The notes: generated by a model from the letters alone, not told the origin. A stretch of 64,000 nt of DNA from Acanthacorydalis orientalis (GCA_034766995.1 CM068313.1:58448877-58512876); one strand, 5' to 3'. Shown: positions 1 to 12,403, numbered from the stretch's first letter. Numbers and translations are program-made.

Positions 1-99
1 TTGTTTGTTTTCCATCGATTTCAAAATAGAAAATTAAAAAGAACATTTTTGTTATATTTTTCTGTATTACCTCTCAAAAAAAAAAAAAACGCTGTCCAA

Positions 100-1040
100 G
101 CGCATAAAAAATATGTGATGTGTATAGTGACGATGCCTTAAAACGACGGCAGTGTTAAAATTGATTTGTTAAATTTAGATCTGGAGATATTGATATTAAT
201 GTTGCACCATGTTCAAGAAGGGAAATCGAAGTTCATGATGACAGAATAAAAGTATTGATTGAATCCCATCAGCGTTTAACAACACAAAATATTACTGAGA
301 ATATTTAAATATTGAAATAGAGCGTTTAAACCATTTAAAACAACTTAGATATGTTAGAAAGTTCGATATTTAGATATCACACGAACTCAAAGAAATTTAT
401 CTCACTACACTCATTCACATCTTCGATTCTCTTTTTAAATGTGAAAAAATGATCCATTTATGAAACGTATGATAACAGCGGATAAAAACTGGATTGTATA
501 AAACAATGTGGAACGAAAATGATCGTGAAGCAAGAGTGATGAACCTACTCAAAGAACTGTAAAAGTGGATACTCACCAAAGGAAAGTTATGCTTTCAGTC
601 TGGTAGGATTTTAAAGGTAGTCTGTATTTTGAGTTGCTTCCAAGGAAACACACAATTAATTTGGACTACACGTCCTTGTTAATTGTTTGTCCAGTTGACA
701 ACAATACACTTGTTGTCAACTGGATAAATTAAATTATGTGATCAAAGAGAAGAGTCCAGAATTGGTCAATCGTAAAGGTGTTGTGTTTCACCATGTTAAC
801 GCTAGACCACATACAAGTTTGTTCACTCGTCAAAAATTGTGGGATGTGTTACCACATCCACTATATTCGCCATAGCTGGAAACCTTTAGATTATTCTGGA
901 ACCATTAGATTACCATTTGTTTCGTTCGATGTCAAATTGTTTTTGGAACTGTTTTTTACCGAAAATGATAAGACATTTTCTGAATACGGAATTATGACGA
1001 TGCCAGAAAGATGGCAAAAGGATATCGAATAAAATGCAAA
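100..1040 (+). pseudogene. mariner transposase relic (irritans-like)
   Basis: Decayed DDD transposase of a cut-and-paste mariner element. Translating across frames recovers the family order: a region like the second helix-turn-helix near 180-300 (GDIDIN, then RREIEVHDDRIKVLIES), a linker near 440-480 (FKCEKNDPFMKRMIT), the first catalytic block (ADKNWIVYNNVERK, about 475-525), a Lys-Val-Met-Leu-Ser-Val-Trp strand (585-605), FELLPRKHTIN (about 630-660), a degenerate HxxNARPHTS block (785-820) and the C-terminal end GIMTMPERWQKDIE (990-1030). The only long open piece is 778-1032. Several frameshifts and stops make it inactive. The 5' terminal repeat is not recognisable near the window edge. The family call is firm; the subfamily is inferred from the C-terminal motif. 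Confidence 0.75.
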
Positions 1041-1493
1041 TAAAAAATTTCCGTAAAATTTCTCCAAAAAAAGTGTACAGAATTTGTATTAAATTATTAT
1101 TAACGAGGACGCACGAAGTTACATGAAATTTTAAGTAAAAATTATAATATTGGTGTTATAATAACATCAAATCTAATAAAATTTTATAAATCATAAAATG
1201 GTACATGTTAACACTTCATCTAGATAACAGTAGTTTGATGTAATTTTATGCGGTGTCTGTACCGTTGCTAGCAGACTAACCGCGTTTACAAAATTATCTG
1301 GATTTGAAAGTCATTCTGAAAATTTTGAAGTTCTTACATTGTCGGTATATAACTATAATTTAATGTACTACTCAATTAACCAACTACGTTGCAATATATC
1401 TGCGAGATGAAAACATTCACTAACATTCAATAGCGAGAATGACTATATAGACATATTAACATTTCTTTCTCTCTCAGTCTCTATGTATATGTG
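1041..1493. other. unannotated A+T-rich spacer
   Basis: No coding signal or recognisable repeat was seen here on either strand. Confidence 0.5.
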
Positions 1494-1494
1494 C

Positions 1495-1551
<57 letters not shown>

Positions 1552-1600
1552 AATGTTATATATACATATATATATATATAAATTTATTTATATATAATAT
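1494..1600. repeat. (TA)n microsatellite, interrupted
   Basis: TA dinucleotide tract broken by ACATA and AAATG interruptions, followed by about 300 bases with no recognised feature. Confidence 0.95.
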
Positions 1601-1913
1601 ATTAGGATTTTGAGCGAATATATGCAATATGAACCAAGCAAATCGGAGGAGCGAGACAAGCGATCAAGGGCAGAGCTCCACGGAAGTTGATGAACATAGA
1701 GAATTGAGCGCTTATATTTTTAAAAAAATAAATACTCTTGTGTAGAGTGAGAATTAAATTGACATACAATAATACATACCACACTTACACAGATACCAAA
1801 TATACACACACCACACATATACACTAACCACTCATATCATAAATTTCACAAATAACAAATACCGAACATAATACTCACAGCATAAATGCAAAACAGTATA
1901 CATATCATATATG

Positions 1914-2057
1914 CCATAAATACCGCACATTCCATAAATACCGCACATTCCATAAATACCGCACATTCCATAAATACCACACATTCCATAACTTTCACAC
2001 AAGCCATAACTACCACATATGCCATAAGTAGCACACATACCATAAATACCATATATA
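1914..2057. repeat. 18-bp minisatellite, 8 units
   Basis: Eight head-to-tail 18-bp units of the form CCATAAATACCGCACATT. The first four are nearly identical and the last four are diverged. Because 18 is a multiple of three, all six frames show spurious hexapeptide repeats, for example HSINTA on the plus strand and MCGIYG on the minus strand. These are not taken as proteins. The array runs straight into TA/CATA microsatellite DNA. Confidence 0.93.
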
Positions 2058-2132
2058 CATGTATGTATGTATGTTACGAATGTATATATATATATATATT
2101 ATGTGTATACATACATATATATATATATATAC

Positions 2133-2180
<48 letters not shown>
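2058..2180. repeat. TA/CATA compound microsatellite
   Basis: Alternating (TA)n and CATACATA blocks directly following the 18-bp minisatellite. Confidence 0.95.
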
Positions 2181-2186
<6 letters not shown>

Positions 2187-2239
2187 ACACATACACACAT
2201 TGTGTGTTAGCATAACTTCACAAAACACTAATGAACTCG

Positions 2240-3075
2240 ATAGCGTCCGAAAATCAGAATGTTAGGCATTTGATACTTTTCGAATCCTAAGTGAAAGAAA
2301 ACTTGCTGTAGTCATGAGATTGATTTATTCAGCATTTGGTCAAATATTGTAATGCATAGAACATGAAAAAATTCTTTGGAAGGTTTTAGAATGTTGATTT
2401 TTATATTTTTTGCCAAGAACGTCCTAAGAACCGAAAAATTCTAAAGACGAGGATCTTGAACATCTTTTAAGTGAAAACTGGTCGCACTGAACAAGACCTC
2501 GTTCAACAACTCAGAGTTATGCAATAATAAATTTCCTATCAGCTACATTCAGCTGAGAAAAATGCAATAACTAAGCTGATGCATTCTACATAAGTTCAGA
2601 CCGGAAAACAAAGAAAAAAGACAAGTTACGGTAATCTCCTCGCGCACAAGGTTCAAAAGGAAGGTTTTTTTGCATAAATTAAGAAAAGGATTAAAAATGT
2701 TTCTAAGGACAATCTTAAGCGCTTCAAATCATGGTTTGCGTCCTGTAAACCATCAATTCTAAAACCAAATGTTCACGTCAAAAAAAGTGTTATTGTTTAT
2801 TTGGTGAGACATTAACCCTGTGATGCATTACGAGTTGTTCGAACCTGGTCAGATAATAAATTCAGAGCGTAATAAAGAACAGCTCATCCGTTTAAGTGAT
2901 GAATAGACTAGAAACAGACCATTCACTGGCGAGGGAACAAGGTAAGTCATTCTGCAGCTTTTCATCAACGAATATGGACAAAATTTATTCAAAATAATGA
3001 AAGGATATTTTTTGGATTGAAGTATATTCCTTTTTTCGTAAATAAACTTCATTTTTTATAAAAAAAAGTCAACGA
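2240..3075 (+). pseudogene. mariner transposase relic (mauritiana/rosa-like)
   Basis: Fragmentary mariner-type transposase. Across frames one reads an EQDLVQQLRV block near 2490-2520, which matches the family's QTQEELAESLGVTQ helix-turn-helix. A block near 2755-2790 (KPNVHVKK) matches KPNIHGKK before the WWD strand. Degenerate RRTWSDNKFR text corresponds to the tyrosine-rich ELLKPNETIT region. Near 3000-3055 a tail resembling KYIPFFVNKLHF lies just before the end. No reading frame survives. Terminal repeats are not clear, and the (TA)n tract at 3091 begins 16 bases past the likely 3' end. The subfamily is inferred from remembered motifs. Confidence 0.55.
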
Positions 3076-3090
3076 ATTATTTTGTACACC

Positions 3091-3113
3091 TAATATATAT
3101 ATATATATATATT
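3091..3113. repeat. (TA)n microsatellite
   Basis: Short TA tract lying exactly at the 3' end of the RTE fragment that follows. Confidence 0.9.
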
Positions 3114-3175
3114 TAACCTGTTAATCCATTGCTGGATACAGGCCTCTTCCATGATTTTCCATTTGTCCTCATCAT
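3114..3175 (-). mobile_element. RTE retrotransposon 3'-end fragment
   Basis: Contains TGCTGGATACAGGCCTCTTC followed by CATGATTTTCCATTT. This matches the 3' ends of the two RTE copies at 28.2 and 30.1 kb. It is the minus-strand 3' terminus only, severely 5'-truncated, and joins (TA)n directly. Confidence 0.65.
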
Positions 3176-3215
3176 GTAAGGTTTGGGATTATGACTCGCC
3201 ACGCTTATATATATA

Positions 3216-3533
3216 GCAGGGTGATTCAATTTAGACTTCCATATGAAAATATTAAAAAAAACCCGCAAAAATTAAAAATATAATTAAAAATGTTAATTTT
3301 TAATTTGTGTTATTTTTATAATACTTTCATATGGAAGCCTAAATTGAATCCCCATATATGTATACAGTGGATTTATATATATATATAGATATAGGAGAAG
3401 GAATTTAGGCTTCCACATGAAAAAATTAAAAAAACAGCAAAAATTGAAAAAATAATGTTATTTTTTAATTTTTGCGATTTTTTTAATACTTTTATGTGGA
3501 AGCCTAAATAAAATTTAGGCTTCCACATTTTAT
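3216..3533. repeat. cluster of palindromic MITEs (GATTCAATTTAGGCTTCC family)
   Basis: The first copy, about 3219-3353, starts GGGTGATTCAATTTAGACTT and ends with the reverse complement, AAGCCTAAATTGAATCCCC. The arms continue inward through CATATGAAA/TTTCATATG and poly-A/T. A second copy, about 3393-3509, has the same arms (GAATTTAGGCTTCCACATGA and its complement). A third partial arm follows at 3511-3530. Flanks are TA-rich. No protein is encoded. A single arm of the same family is at 32862-32930. It is probably a non-autonomous DNA transposon of unknown parent. Confidence 0.75.
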
Positions 3534-3569
3534 TACTATATATGTATAGAGCTGATTATAATGTACACA

Positions 3570-3595
3570 TATATATATATATATATATATATATT
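3570..3595. repeat. (TA)n microsatellite
   Basis: Pure TA tract. Confidence 0.9.
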
Positions 3596-3639
3596 ACGGG
3601 TACGGGAATGTATTTCGGTTAAGATAATACAATGTTTGC

Positions 3640-3890
3640 GGAGGAAATCGAAGCAAATCCAGAATAAACAATTCAAGTATGGTCTAATAGACTTCAGTGC
3701 TCCTGGTCAATAGTACAAGAACAAATGAAAAAGTAGAATAGTTTGGAGAGGAGGAGTTTGGGTACCGCACGATCTTAGTGAAGAAAATAAAATTGTTCGG
3801 ATAAACACGTGTATATTACTCAAGGTAAGAGAAGAGAAACACATTACATTTGCCAGCTTTGTCTAGTTCCACTTCATATTACAGAGTGTT
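3640..3890 (+). pseudogene. mariner transposase middle fragment
   Basis: One frame reads WVPHDLSEENKIVRINTCILL around 3765-3825. This matches the linker between the helix-turn-helix and the catalytic domain of mariner transposases (WVPHELT-x-x-N...R...C-x-x-LL). The preceding text is weakly similar to the second helix-turn-helix. No catalytic block follows, so this is an internal fragment about 60-80 codons long. Confidence 0.5.
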
Positions 3891-4977
3891 TTACAAAAAT
3901 CATACTACAAAAATATATTAGCTTGTAAGAATATGTAATAAATAACTTCATTATGCAATAGGTAGTTAATTTTAAATCTTGGCATTAAAATTTATGTAAA
4001 AGTTTTTTGTTTTCATTCACCAAAAACGTAACTGGCCACTGGGTAAAGCTAGCAATAAAACTACTGGTCCGCAATGTGTTAAAGTGTATGTAACAACAAT
4101 AGATAACATTTTAAAAAAATAAGACATAACATACTTCCTCCTATATATAATATTCTCTTGATATCTTGATGGTATGTTTGTGTATTGTGTTCGTATGGAT
4201 ACAATTATTTTTCGCTAACAATATATATTAGATTATAAAATATTAATGTAATAGATATATAACACACACACATACACATACACATTATATATATATATAT
4301 ATATAACTTGTGTGAAAACCGGTCGCGGAAAGCAGGCATTCCACTGATCGTAAACGAATGGGATTCTTAGAACATACAAACAGGTTTATTGTTATAAAAT
4401 ATTATAATTATAAAATTTTCCCCACACTATTAAAAATTTGAAAAATATCGCGTTCTGAAAAATGCTATTTGTTGAAGGAAAAGTTACTTTCATTTGAAAA
4501 GAATTTGAAAATATAAAAAATGTATATAATGAACTTACACACCCATGATGACCTCTTTACAGTTAATAGAAACAAAACATTACGTCAATCACTTGTGATT
4601 TTAGATCATCAGCTTAAGTTTAACATAGTCTTAACGATCTATCTTATTAGAGATAAATGGTTAATAAATATAGTAATTGTATTAATTTGACTAATCGTAA
4701 AAATAATTAAATTTGAAACTAAATAGCAAAAATGTATATAATATTATTCAACAACTAAAAAAAAATGTTCTCTAAGAATGAAGCATAATTATATAGAGTA
4801 AAATTTAAAGTACACTGAAATAAGTGTATGTAATGTTCTTAGTGTAATTGTAGAGATATACCTGTATTAATAATACACTTAACATTCAAATCTATGATTG
4901 TTATTTAATAATTCACAATTTTTATTCTATCAAGTTTCAATAATTAATCATATGTTATAAGTTTTTACAATACTTCG

Positions 4978-4984
<7 letters not shown>
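3891..4984. other. unannotated A+T-rich spacer
   Basis: No coding signal recognised. A short CACACATA/TA tract lies at about 4260-4306. Confidence 0.5.

Positions 4985-5064
<80 letters not shown>
4985..5064. repeat. compound microsatellite (CT)n(AT)n(GT)n
   Basis: A CT block passes directly into an AT block and then TGTGTG. Confidence 0.95.
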
Positions 5065-5065
<1 letters not shown>

Positions 5066-5834
5066 AAATATATATGAATACAAACGAAAACTAAAAATGA
5101 TTGCAGAATAATTTATATTTTACTTACATTTCTAGTAACTGATGAAATCTTAACAAGTTGAATCACGCACTACACAACACGAACTTTTTTTTTTGAATAA
5201 TTTAATATTTAATTAATTTAATTATTTCAAATGTCTAATTTTAATAATAAGCAATCAAAATATTTAAAAAAGTTTTTGTCCGTACTACACTTCTATAAAC
5301 CATTTTATTTCAATTTCTACTGACACACCACTGAACCACTCAGTGCATATACTGAACGATAAATGTACAGAATAGTTATTTTGTATAAAATTATATAACT
5401 TTTTCCACCACATAATTTCATATGAATGTTGTTTGATATTCTATTACATAATTTCAAGGTTTCGAATATAATAAATCGAAGATATATTTATATATTCATA
5501 AAGAAATCAATTTATTTGTTCATACATTTTGTATAGGAATAATAATGTAAAAATTTATACACTTGGGTTTTTTATACGGAATTTCTTACATGATTCATAA
5601 GTACACGGATTTTTTAACACGACTCATAATCAAGTTCTACGATTTTTTAATACGTTATGTTGAACTTTACACGTTATTTTGCATGATTTTTTTTACACGA
5701 TTCGACGATTTCGACTTTTTTCCCTCCGTATTAAAAAAGAGATCAAAGTGTATTCTGTTCTAATATTACTTGTTAATATATGTTCAACTGGCAATTTTAA
5801 AATATCAGTGTTTATTTAATAATATAAAAAAATA

Positions 5835-5841
<7 letters not shown>
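5065..5841. other. unannotated A+T-rich spacer
   Basis: No feature. The 66-codon open frame at 5563-5763 is low-complexity F/Y/I-rich translation of T-rich DNA and is not supported as a gene. Confidence 0.5.
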
Positions 5842-5888
<47 letters not shown>

Positions 5889-5889
5889 T

Positions 5890-5930
<41 letters not shown>
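5842..5930. repeat. (TA)n microsatellite
   Basis: Two long TA blocks separated by ACATTTACA. It forms the left edge of the tandem array that follows. Confidence 0.95.
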
Positions 5931-5933
<3 letters not shown>

Positions 5934-6167
5934 GAAAGAAAAAGAGAGAGAGAATTAACTTAAATCTGTCAACCAATGTAAATATAATATTTAAAGATAA
6001 ACCAATATTTTAACACAAACTCAGGTTACCAATGACGTAAAAAAAATCATTATTTCTGCTATTTTTCTCTGCGTATTTAACAAAATGTAATATTAGCAAA
6101 TTAAATCAAAAAAGTGATATAAACTATATGTAAAATAAATATCAAAAACATTAACAAAAAATTGGAA

Positions 6168-6260
<93 letters not shown>

Positions 6261-7754
6261 TATGTATATATATATATACGTATATATATATATATATATA
6301 AAAGGAGAAAAGGAGGGAAAAAAGGAGAAAGAATATTAATTTTGGGAAATAAAAATTCATAATAAATTTAAATATCGGGTTTAAAAATAAAAAAATAAAT
6401 ATTTATATATATATATAGGGAGAGAAAGAAAAAGAGATAGAATTAATTTTAAGTCAGAGTAAATATAATAATTAAAGATAAAGCAACACTTATTAGAAAA
6501 GATTATTGATAATATATTAAATATTTTTTTTTCTCTACAAATTTGAAACAATTTTATATAAGTAATAAATTAAACAGAAAAAAATATTATTTCTTCAAAA
6601 AAATATAACTATCATATAAATAACTGAAAACAAAAATTATGTAAAAATATTTCCATATAAACCATACGTATCTTAAACATCAAAATATGAATATAATTGG
6701 AATTATTAACAACTATAAATATATATAAATATAAATATATATATATAGAGAGAGAGAGGGAGAGGGAATAAATTTTGATTTAGTGCAAATATTACATATA
6801 AAGATAAAACGACACTAATACAAACTGAGATTACTGAAAATATATTAAAACAATTTTTTTTTACATTTTTCACTGTATATTTAATAAAATTTTATATAAA
6901 TAATATTTTTTAAAAAAACATGTTGTTTTAAAAAATATAATAATTATATAAATAACTATATATAAAGTCTAAGTAAAAATAGTTTATAAACCAAATGTAA
7001 AATAAATATTAAAACATTAATAAAAATGCTATTATTAAAAATATATATATATATTATATATATATATATAAATATAATATATATAATATTTATATATATA
7101 TATATATATATATAAAAAAAGAGAAAGACAGAGAGAGAGCATTAAATTTGAGTCAATGTAAACATTATTTTGAAAAATAAAACTTGGCTAATACATACTG
7201 AGATTACTGTGCATATATTAAACCAAATTTTCTGCTATTTTTCCCTGTATATTTAACAAAATTTAAATAAAAAACATTTTATTTTTTTAAAAAAAGTATA
7301 ATAATATTATAAACGACTCAAAACAAAATTTATGTAAGTATAGTGTATAAACTATATGTAAAATAAATATTAAAAACATTAACTAAAAACGCTATTCTTA
7401 AAAAATATGTATATATATATAGAGAGAGAGAGAGAGAACGAGAGAGGGAGAGAGAAGGGGAGGGAGAGAGAGAGAGAATTAATTTTGTGTCAGAGTATTA
7501 TATTTAAAGATAAAACAACACTTTAATACAAACTGAGAATACTGATTATATATTAACATAAATTTTTTGCCATTTTTCTCTGTATATTCAACAAAATTTT
7601 ATATAATCTATACTTGAAATAAGAAAATTACATATTTTTGTTAAAAAAATATAATAATTATATAAACGACTCAAAAAAAAATTATGTAAAAATATTTTCT
7701 CGTAAACCATGCGCATAATAAACATCAAAAACTTTAATATAAATTGGAATTATG

Positions 7755-7755
<1 letters not shown>
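5931..7755. repeat. five-copy tandem array, ~330-480 bp unit, with embedded TA/GA microsatellites
   Basis: Five diverged direct repeats. Each begins with a GA-rich tract and a GAATTAA-like motif (about 5951, 6436, 6762, 7133 and 7468). Each then has TTTAAAGATAAAAC, AACACTAATACAAACTGAGA, ATTACTG, GCTATTTTTCTCTGTATATT, AACAAAATTTTATATAA, ACCATATGTAAAATAAATAT and AAAACATTAA, and ends at a TA tract that opens the next unit. Spacings are roughly 485, 326, 371 and 335 bases. The longer first interval holds an expanded TA tract (6173-6300) and a partial unit (6300-6410). No coding capacity is visible. Confidence 0.85.
6173..6300. repeat. (TA)n microsatellite inside the tandem array
   Basis: Long TA tract with TACG and TACATA interruptions, between units one and two. 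Confidence 0.95.

Positions 7756-7822
<67 letters not shown>
7752..7822. repeat. (TA)n microsatellite
   Basis: TA tract closing the fifth unit of the array. Confidence 0.95.
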
Positions 7823-7827
<5 letters not shown>

Positions 7828-7840
7828 TAAATATATGTCA

Positions 7841-8028
7841 TATATTAAATATTTTGTCAGACAGAAATACTTTCCGAATTGCTCCTTTATGCTTTTCTAT
7901 TAATACAAATTAACAATATATATATATATATATGTGTGTATATTAAATATCTTGTCAGACGGAAATACTTTCCGATTTGCTCCTTCTATTAATGTAAATT
8001 ATGTTTTTCTGTTAATATAGATTATCAA
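7841..8028. repeat. tandem duplication around a TTGTCAGAC motif
   Basis: Two copies, 7841-7912 and 7941-8028, share TATTAAATAT, CTTGTCAGACGGAAATAC, TTTCCGATTTGCTCCTT and CTATTAAT. A short TA/GT tract separates them. Confidence 0.8.
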
Positions 8029-8518
<490 letters not shown>

Positions 8519-9195
8519 ATTATTATTTCTGCTTATTATTTTTTCATATTAGCAATTCAATTGATTATATCTATCTTATTACCTTACATTTAATATTTTA
8601 CATTATACGAATTATTAATCGTTTTACAATAAATCAATTGAGGTATTCTTATTCTCAATCAGACACATTCTTATTTTGTTTTGTTACTATTTAAAAAAAA
8701 GTATACGAGTGTATAACATGTACTAGTTTTGTTTCGAAAAGTGATTTTCTTTCAGTAATACGATATTTTATAATATTACCGTGAGAAAACCATGTTGTAA
8801 ATGTACAATTGAAATTGTGTAAGACACACTGATCGTTGAACGAAAAGAACAGTACGGTCTTAAAAACGTTGTTGTTATCGTCGAAGCATAGCACTGCAGA
8901 CAGTTATTTTCGATAGGAGGCGGCTGTTGCAGCCCCTGGGGGTTATTTCATTTCTCATGTATAAGACAAAACCTCATCTGAACTCTTAAACTGTTTGTAG
9001 TTTCCCCAAATCAAATCTTGTACGGACCATTTCATTTCGCGAATAGAACAATGAATAGAAAGGAACAGAACAGGGTGGTGTGGTGTGGTAGCTTGGTAAA
9101 TCGTGGAAGTCATTTGCGAACAAAATTTCTTTGTAATTTATTATGTTCGTCCATAGAAATGCTGTCTTCTGAATACAATTTATACGGGAATAGAG

Positions 9196-9196
<1 letters not shown>
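8519..9196. other. unannotated spacer
   Basis: No recognisable protein or repeat. 8890-9120 is less A+T-rich than its surroundings (GGAGGCGGCTGTTGCAG region), but no long open frame or splice structure is convincing. Confidence 0.45.

Positions 9197-9260
<64 letters not shown>
9197..9260. repeat. (TA)n microsatellite
   Basis: Nearly pure TA tract. Confidence 0.95.
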
Positions 9261-9264
<4 letters not shown>

Positions 9265-9739
9265 GTATGCATGTATGTAAATTTGTCAAAAATAATTATA
9301 TTATAAAAATGTTTCTTAGAACATTATTTTACAATATGCGCTATTTATGTGAATGATGTGCTATGCTATTATTGATGATATCATTTTTAAAAGATAATAT
9401 TCCATTTTATTCTACAGTATTTAAATCATATAATTTATTTTACATTTGTATTTTTCTTTGAAATTATTTATTTATTAAAATATTTTACTGGCAAATATAA
9501 TAAAAAAGGAAGTACTCCTACATACATAACAATTATATTAAAAATTTATAAATATATATCTACTTTCAGATATTTATTAACATTTCAGTTAATAAATATT
9601 TCAGTTATAAAAATTTTTATAAAGAACTAGTTAATGAGTTTTACGACTCGTCAAGTTCTATTACTGTGGAAAATCAATAAATATAACTTAATTATTATCA
9701 CTTATGTTGGTCGTTTGATCAATATAGTAAAAAAGCAAG
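9261..9739. other. unannotated A+T-rich spacer
   Basis: No feature recognised. Confidence 0.5.
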
Positions 9740-10530
9740 TTATACATCGATTTTTTGGAAAAAAATAATCTTATTTCTCAACATTGTCTCCATTGGGGGC
9801 TATACATTTCGTCCAGCGAGTCTGCAAAATACGTATTGACGGTAACATCCTTATTTGATGAAAATGTCTTCCCATCGAGGCAAATATTCTAGTTTAGTAA
9901 GAGGAAGAAGCCACACGGGGCCAAGTCCACAGAATGAGTTGGATAATGAATCAATTCGAAGCCTAATTCGCGCAAATTTGCCATTTCGACGGTGATTTGT
10001 GGGTCGCCACGTTGTCCTGGTGAAAGAATACATTACTCTGGGCCAATCATGACGATTGTTGTTTCAGCTCTCCTTTCAAACGGTACAATGATGTTACATA
10101 AAAGGCTTCTGTTATCATTTTTTCCTTCGTTAAGTAGTCGATCAGAATGATTTCTTGAGAATCGGAAAAAACAATGCCCATCATATTTCCAGCCGACAAA
10201 TTGGTCTTCGCCTTCTTCAGCGAATTTTCACCAGTCGTTATCCACTGTTTTAACTGCTGCTTCGAGTCAGGTGTGTAGTGATGTATCCATGTTTCATTCA
10301 CAGCGACGATTAATTGTAAAATAGATTGCTCGTTTTTTTTCATTTTTGTGGTAACTGCTACAATGCTCTCCCAAAAATCTGTAGAATATGAACCACGCTT
10401 TGCTACCAGCTGAAATTTCGTCTATGCTGATTTGAAAGTGTCACTTGATTGCCTTGATGTTACCAAATAAATGGTGGCGCCATATCTTAGAAATTAACCA
10501 AACTTATCAAACGGCGCACGTATAACGTAA
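9740..10530 (-). pseudogene. mariner transposase relic
   Basis: Minus-strand mariner transposase missing its N-terminal third. The open piece 10047-10343 reads VNETWIHHYTPDSKQQLKQW, which contains the first catalytic block. It continues through AKTNLSAGNMMGIVFSDSQE and IILIDYLTKEKMITEAFYV, matching the WD-x-x-GIILIDYLEKGKTI strand. A shifted frame over 9851-10033 recovers a degraded HQDNxxxHKS block and an SVDLAPCGFFLLTKLEYL block corresponding to PYSPDLAPSDFFLFPNL. At least one frameshift separates the two parts (start offset not a multiple of three). A sister copy with the same breakpoints is at 34.05-34.62 kb. Inactive. Confidence 0.8.
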
Positions 10531-11323
10531 ATACAAAATTTATGAAAGAGACAAGAGTAGAAAAAGTCCAGTCATCTATAGTTTTATAATGTATTAAAAT
10601 CAGGAGTAGATACTCTTGATCTACTTTTACGTTTATATACATTCGAATACAAATAGATGCCCACACCTTCTAATCTATAACTTTGTGAACATGCCAGCTT
10701 GTATTTCACTCATTATTTCATCAAATATGAATACAAAAGATAATTAAAAAGAAGATCGTGAAAGTAATATATATTTCTGCAAAATGATTTATAAGATACA
10801 ATCAATTTCAATTCTACAAGAGATTATGGATTTATGGAAACTAAAATAGAAAACACTAAACTTGTGATATTGAATCTTTAGATTAATAATAAAATATTTT
10901 TTTAAGAAAAACTGATACTTGTTCGTACAGTTTGATTTAAAATTGTAAGCATAATAATATTTTCTTAGTTTTCAAAGTTTCACTATTAGAAATTGAGATC
11001 GAAATTTATAAAGTTACGGTTGTTCCTAGTACCACTATGTTAATGAGATAACAAATAATGAAGTAATTGCATAAAGTAATTTTCGTTACATGAAAGAACG
11101 AAATTTTCTGTATCTAAAATATAAAGTATTGTCTGTAAAGATATTTAAAATCAGAAATATTTCAAGTGTTGGATACATTTGATGGACAATTATAGAGATT
11201 AACCGTAGTTCTAGTATATGAATGTCAAAAAATCTACCACTCAATAGCCTTGCTAAATAAGTTCTTTATGAACAATAAAAAGAGGTTTAGGAAGCTGAGG
11301 TTTAAAATTACAATCAGTCTCTA
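10531..11323. other. unannotated A+T-rich spacer
   Basis: No feature recognised. Confidence 0.5.
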
Positions 11324-11325
11324 TA

Positions 11326-12262
11326 CGAGCGTAGATTAATAAGTACCCGTGTTTGACACGAAAATACAATTTTTTTAAGAAAAATTTTTAAAGCTTTTAA
11401 AGTAACCTCCTTTTAATTTGATACACTTAGTCCAACGCATTTTCAATTTTTTTATCCCTTCCAAATAGTACTGTATGTCAAATTCCTCAAAACAGGTATT
11501 TACAGCAGCGATGAATTCTGAATTTGATGCAAATATTTTCCTTTCGAGACATTTGTTCAAGTTTGGAAACAGAAAAATGTTACAGGGTGTCAAATCTGGA
11601 GAATATGTTTGATATGGAATAAAATTCGTTGTGCAATTCATGTCATTTTGCCATCACAACTGTTGATTTGTATGCCGGTCCATTGTCGTGATAGAAGAGC
11701 ACTTTTTTGTCTGAAAAATGAGGAGTTTTTTCTTGATTTAATCATTTAGCTAGTCCAATAATATAGCATAGTAGGCTTGTGTTATTATTTTCACTTTTTC
11801 AAGATAGCCGATCAGCAATATTCCATGAACATTCTAGAAAACAGTCGCCATAACCTTTCCAGCTGATTTGATTATTTTTGCCTTGTTTGGTGCATGTTCG
11901 TTATGAGATATTCATTGTTTTGACTGCTCTTTCGTTTCAGGTGTATAGTAATACATCTATATTTCAGCAATGGTGATGTATCGACGCAAAAATTCATGTC
12001 GATTATGTTTAAACATCGTTGAACATTGCTTTGAAATGTTCATTCGAATGCGTTTTTGGTCGATTGTGAGCAAACACGGCACCTGTATAGTGGATAGCTT
12101 ATTCATATGCAAATGTTTGTGTTATATGTTCCATACACTTTCATCTAAGATGTCTACTATCTCATGCACTTTGATTCTACGATGATTTAAAACAATGTCA
12201 TGGATTTTTCTAATTATCTCTTCTGTAGTCACCTCAATTGGACAACTTGGACTTCTTCATCA
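11326..12262 (-). pseudogene. mariner transposase relic with 3' terminal repeat
   Basis: Minus-strand mariner. The C-terminal open piece 11375-11641 reads YQTYSPDLTPCNIFLFPNLN (third catalytic region, PYSPDLAPSDFFLFPNL) and ends MRWTKCIKLKGGYFKS, the family's RWEKCIELKGDYVEK end. Further upstream, across frames, are a QDNGPAYKST block, SAGKVMATVF, the YYYTPETKEQSKQ block (first catalytic region mutated) and helix-turn-helix text near 12100-12200 (RRIKVHEIVDIL). The 3' end is preserved as TA plus CGAGCGTAGATTAATAAGTACCCG at 11326. This is a decayed version of the CGAGGGTGG...AGTACCCG terminus of the 41.9-kb mariner. Many stops and shifts. Confidence 0.8.
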
Positions 12263-12403
12263 CTGTCGGCTTTGTGAGATGTTGCTCACCACTTTATTGG
12301 GGCATACCTACGGGGCACCTTGCGTACGGCACACAAATGTTATCCACTCGTTGCAGCGGTGAATTTACTTGACTCCAAAAGATGATCAAAGGGTTACCGA
12401 CTT

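Noticed and set aside
1886..2215. Protein with HSINTA hexapeptide repeats
   Set aside because: The repeat is an 18-bp minisatellite, open in several frames on both strands, with no other coding sign.
6151..6362. Open frames translating to YIYIYI runs over TA tracts (here and at 2010-2265, 7709, 8280, 32616, 38920, 43660 and elsewhere)
   Set aside because: TA repeats lack stop codons in some frames and give meaningless Tyr-Ile proteins.
5931..7755. CRISPR-like array, from regularly spaced repeats
   Set aside because: Units are diverged and more than 300 bases long with microsatellites, in a eukaryotic sequence without cas genes.
8920..9120. tRNA or small RNA gene in the GC-richer patch
   Set aside because: No cloverleaf pairing or A/B box arrangement could be drawn from the sequence.
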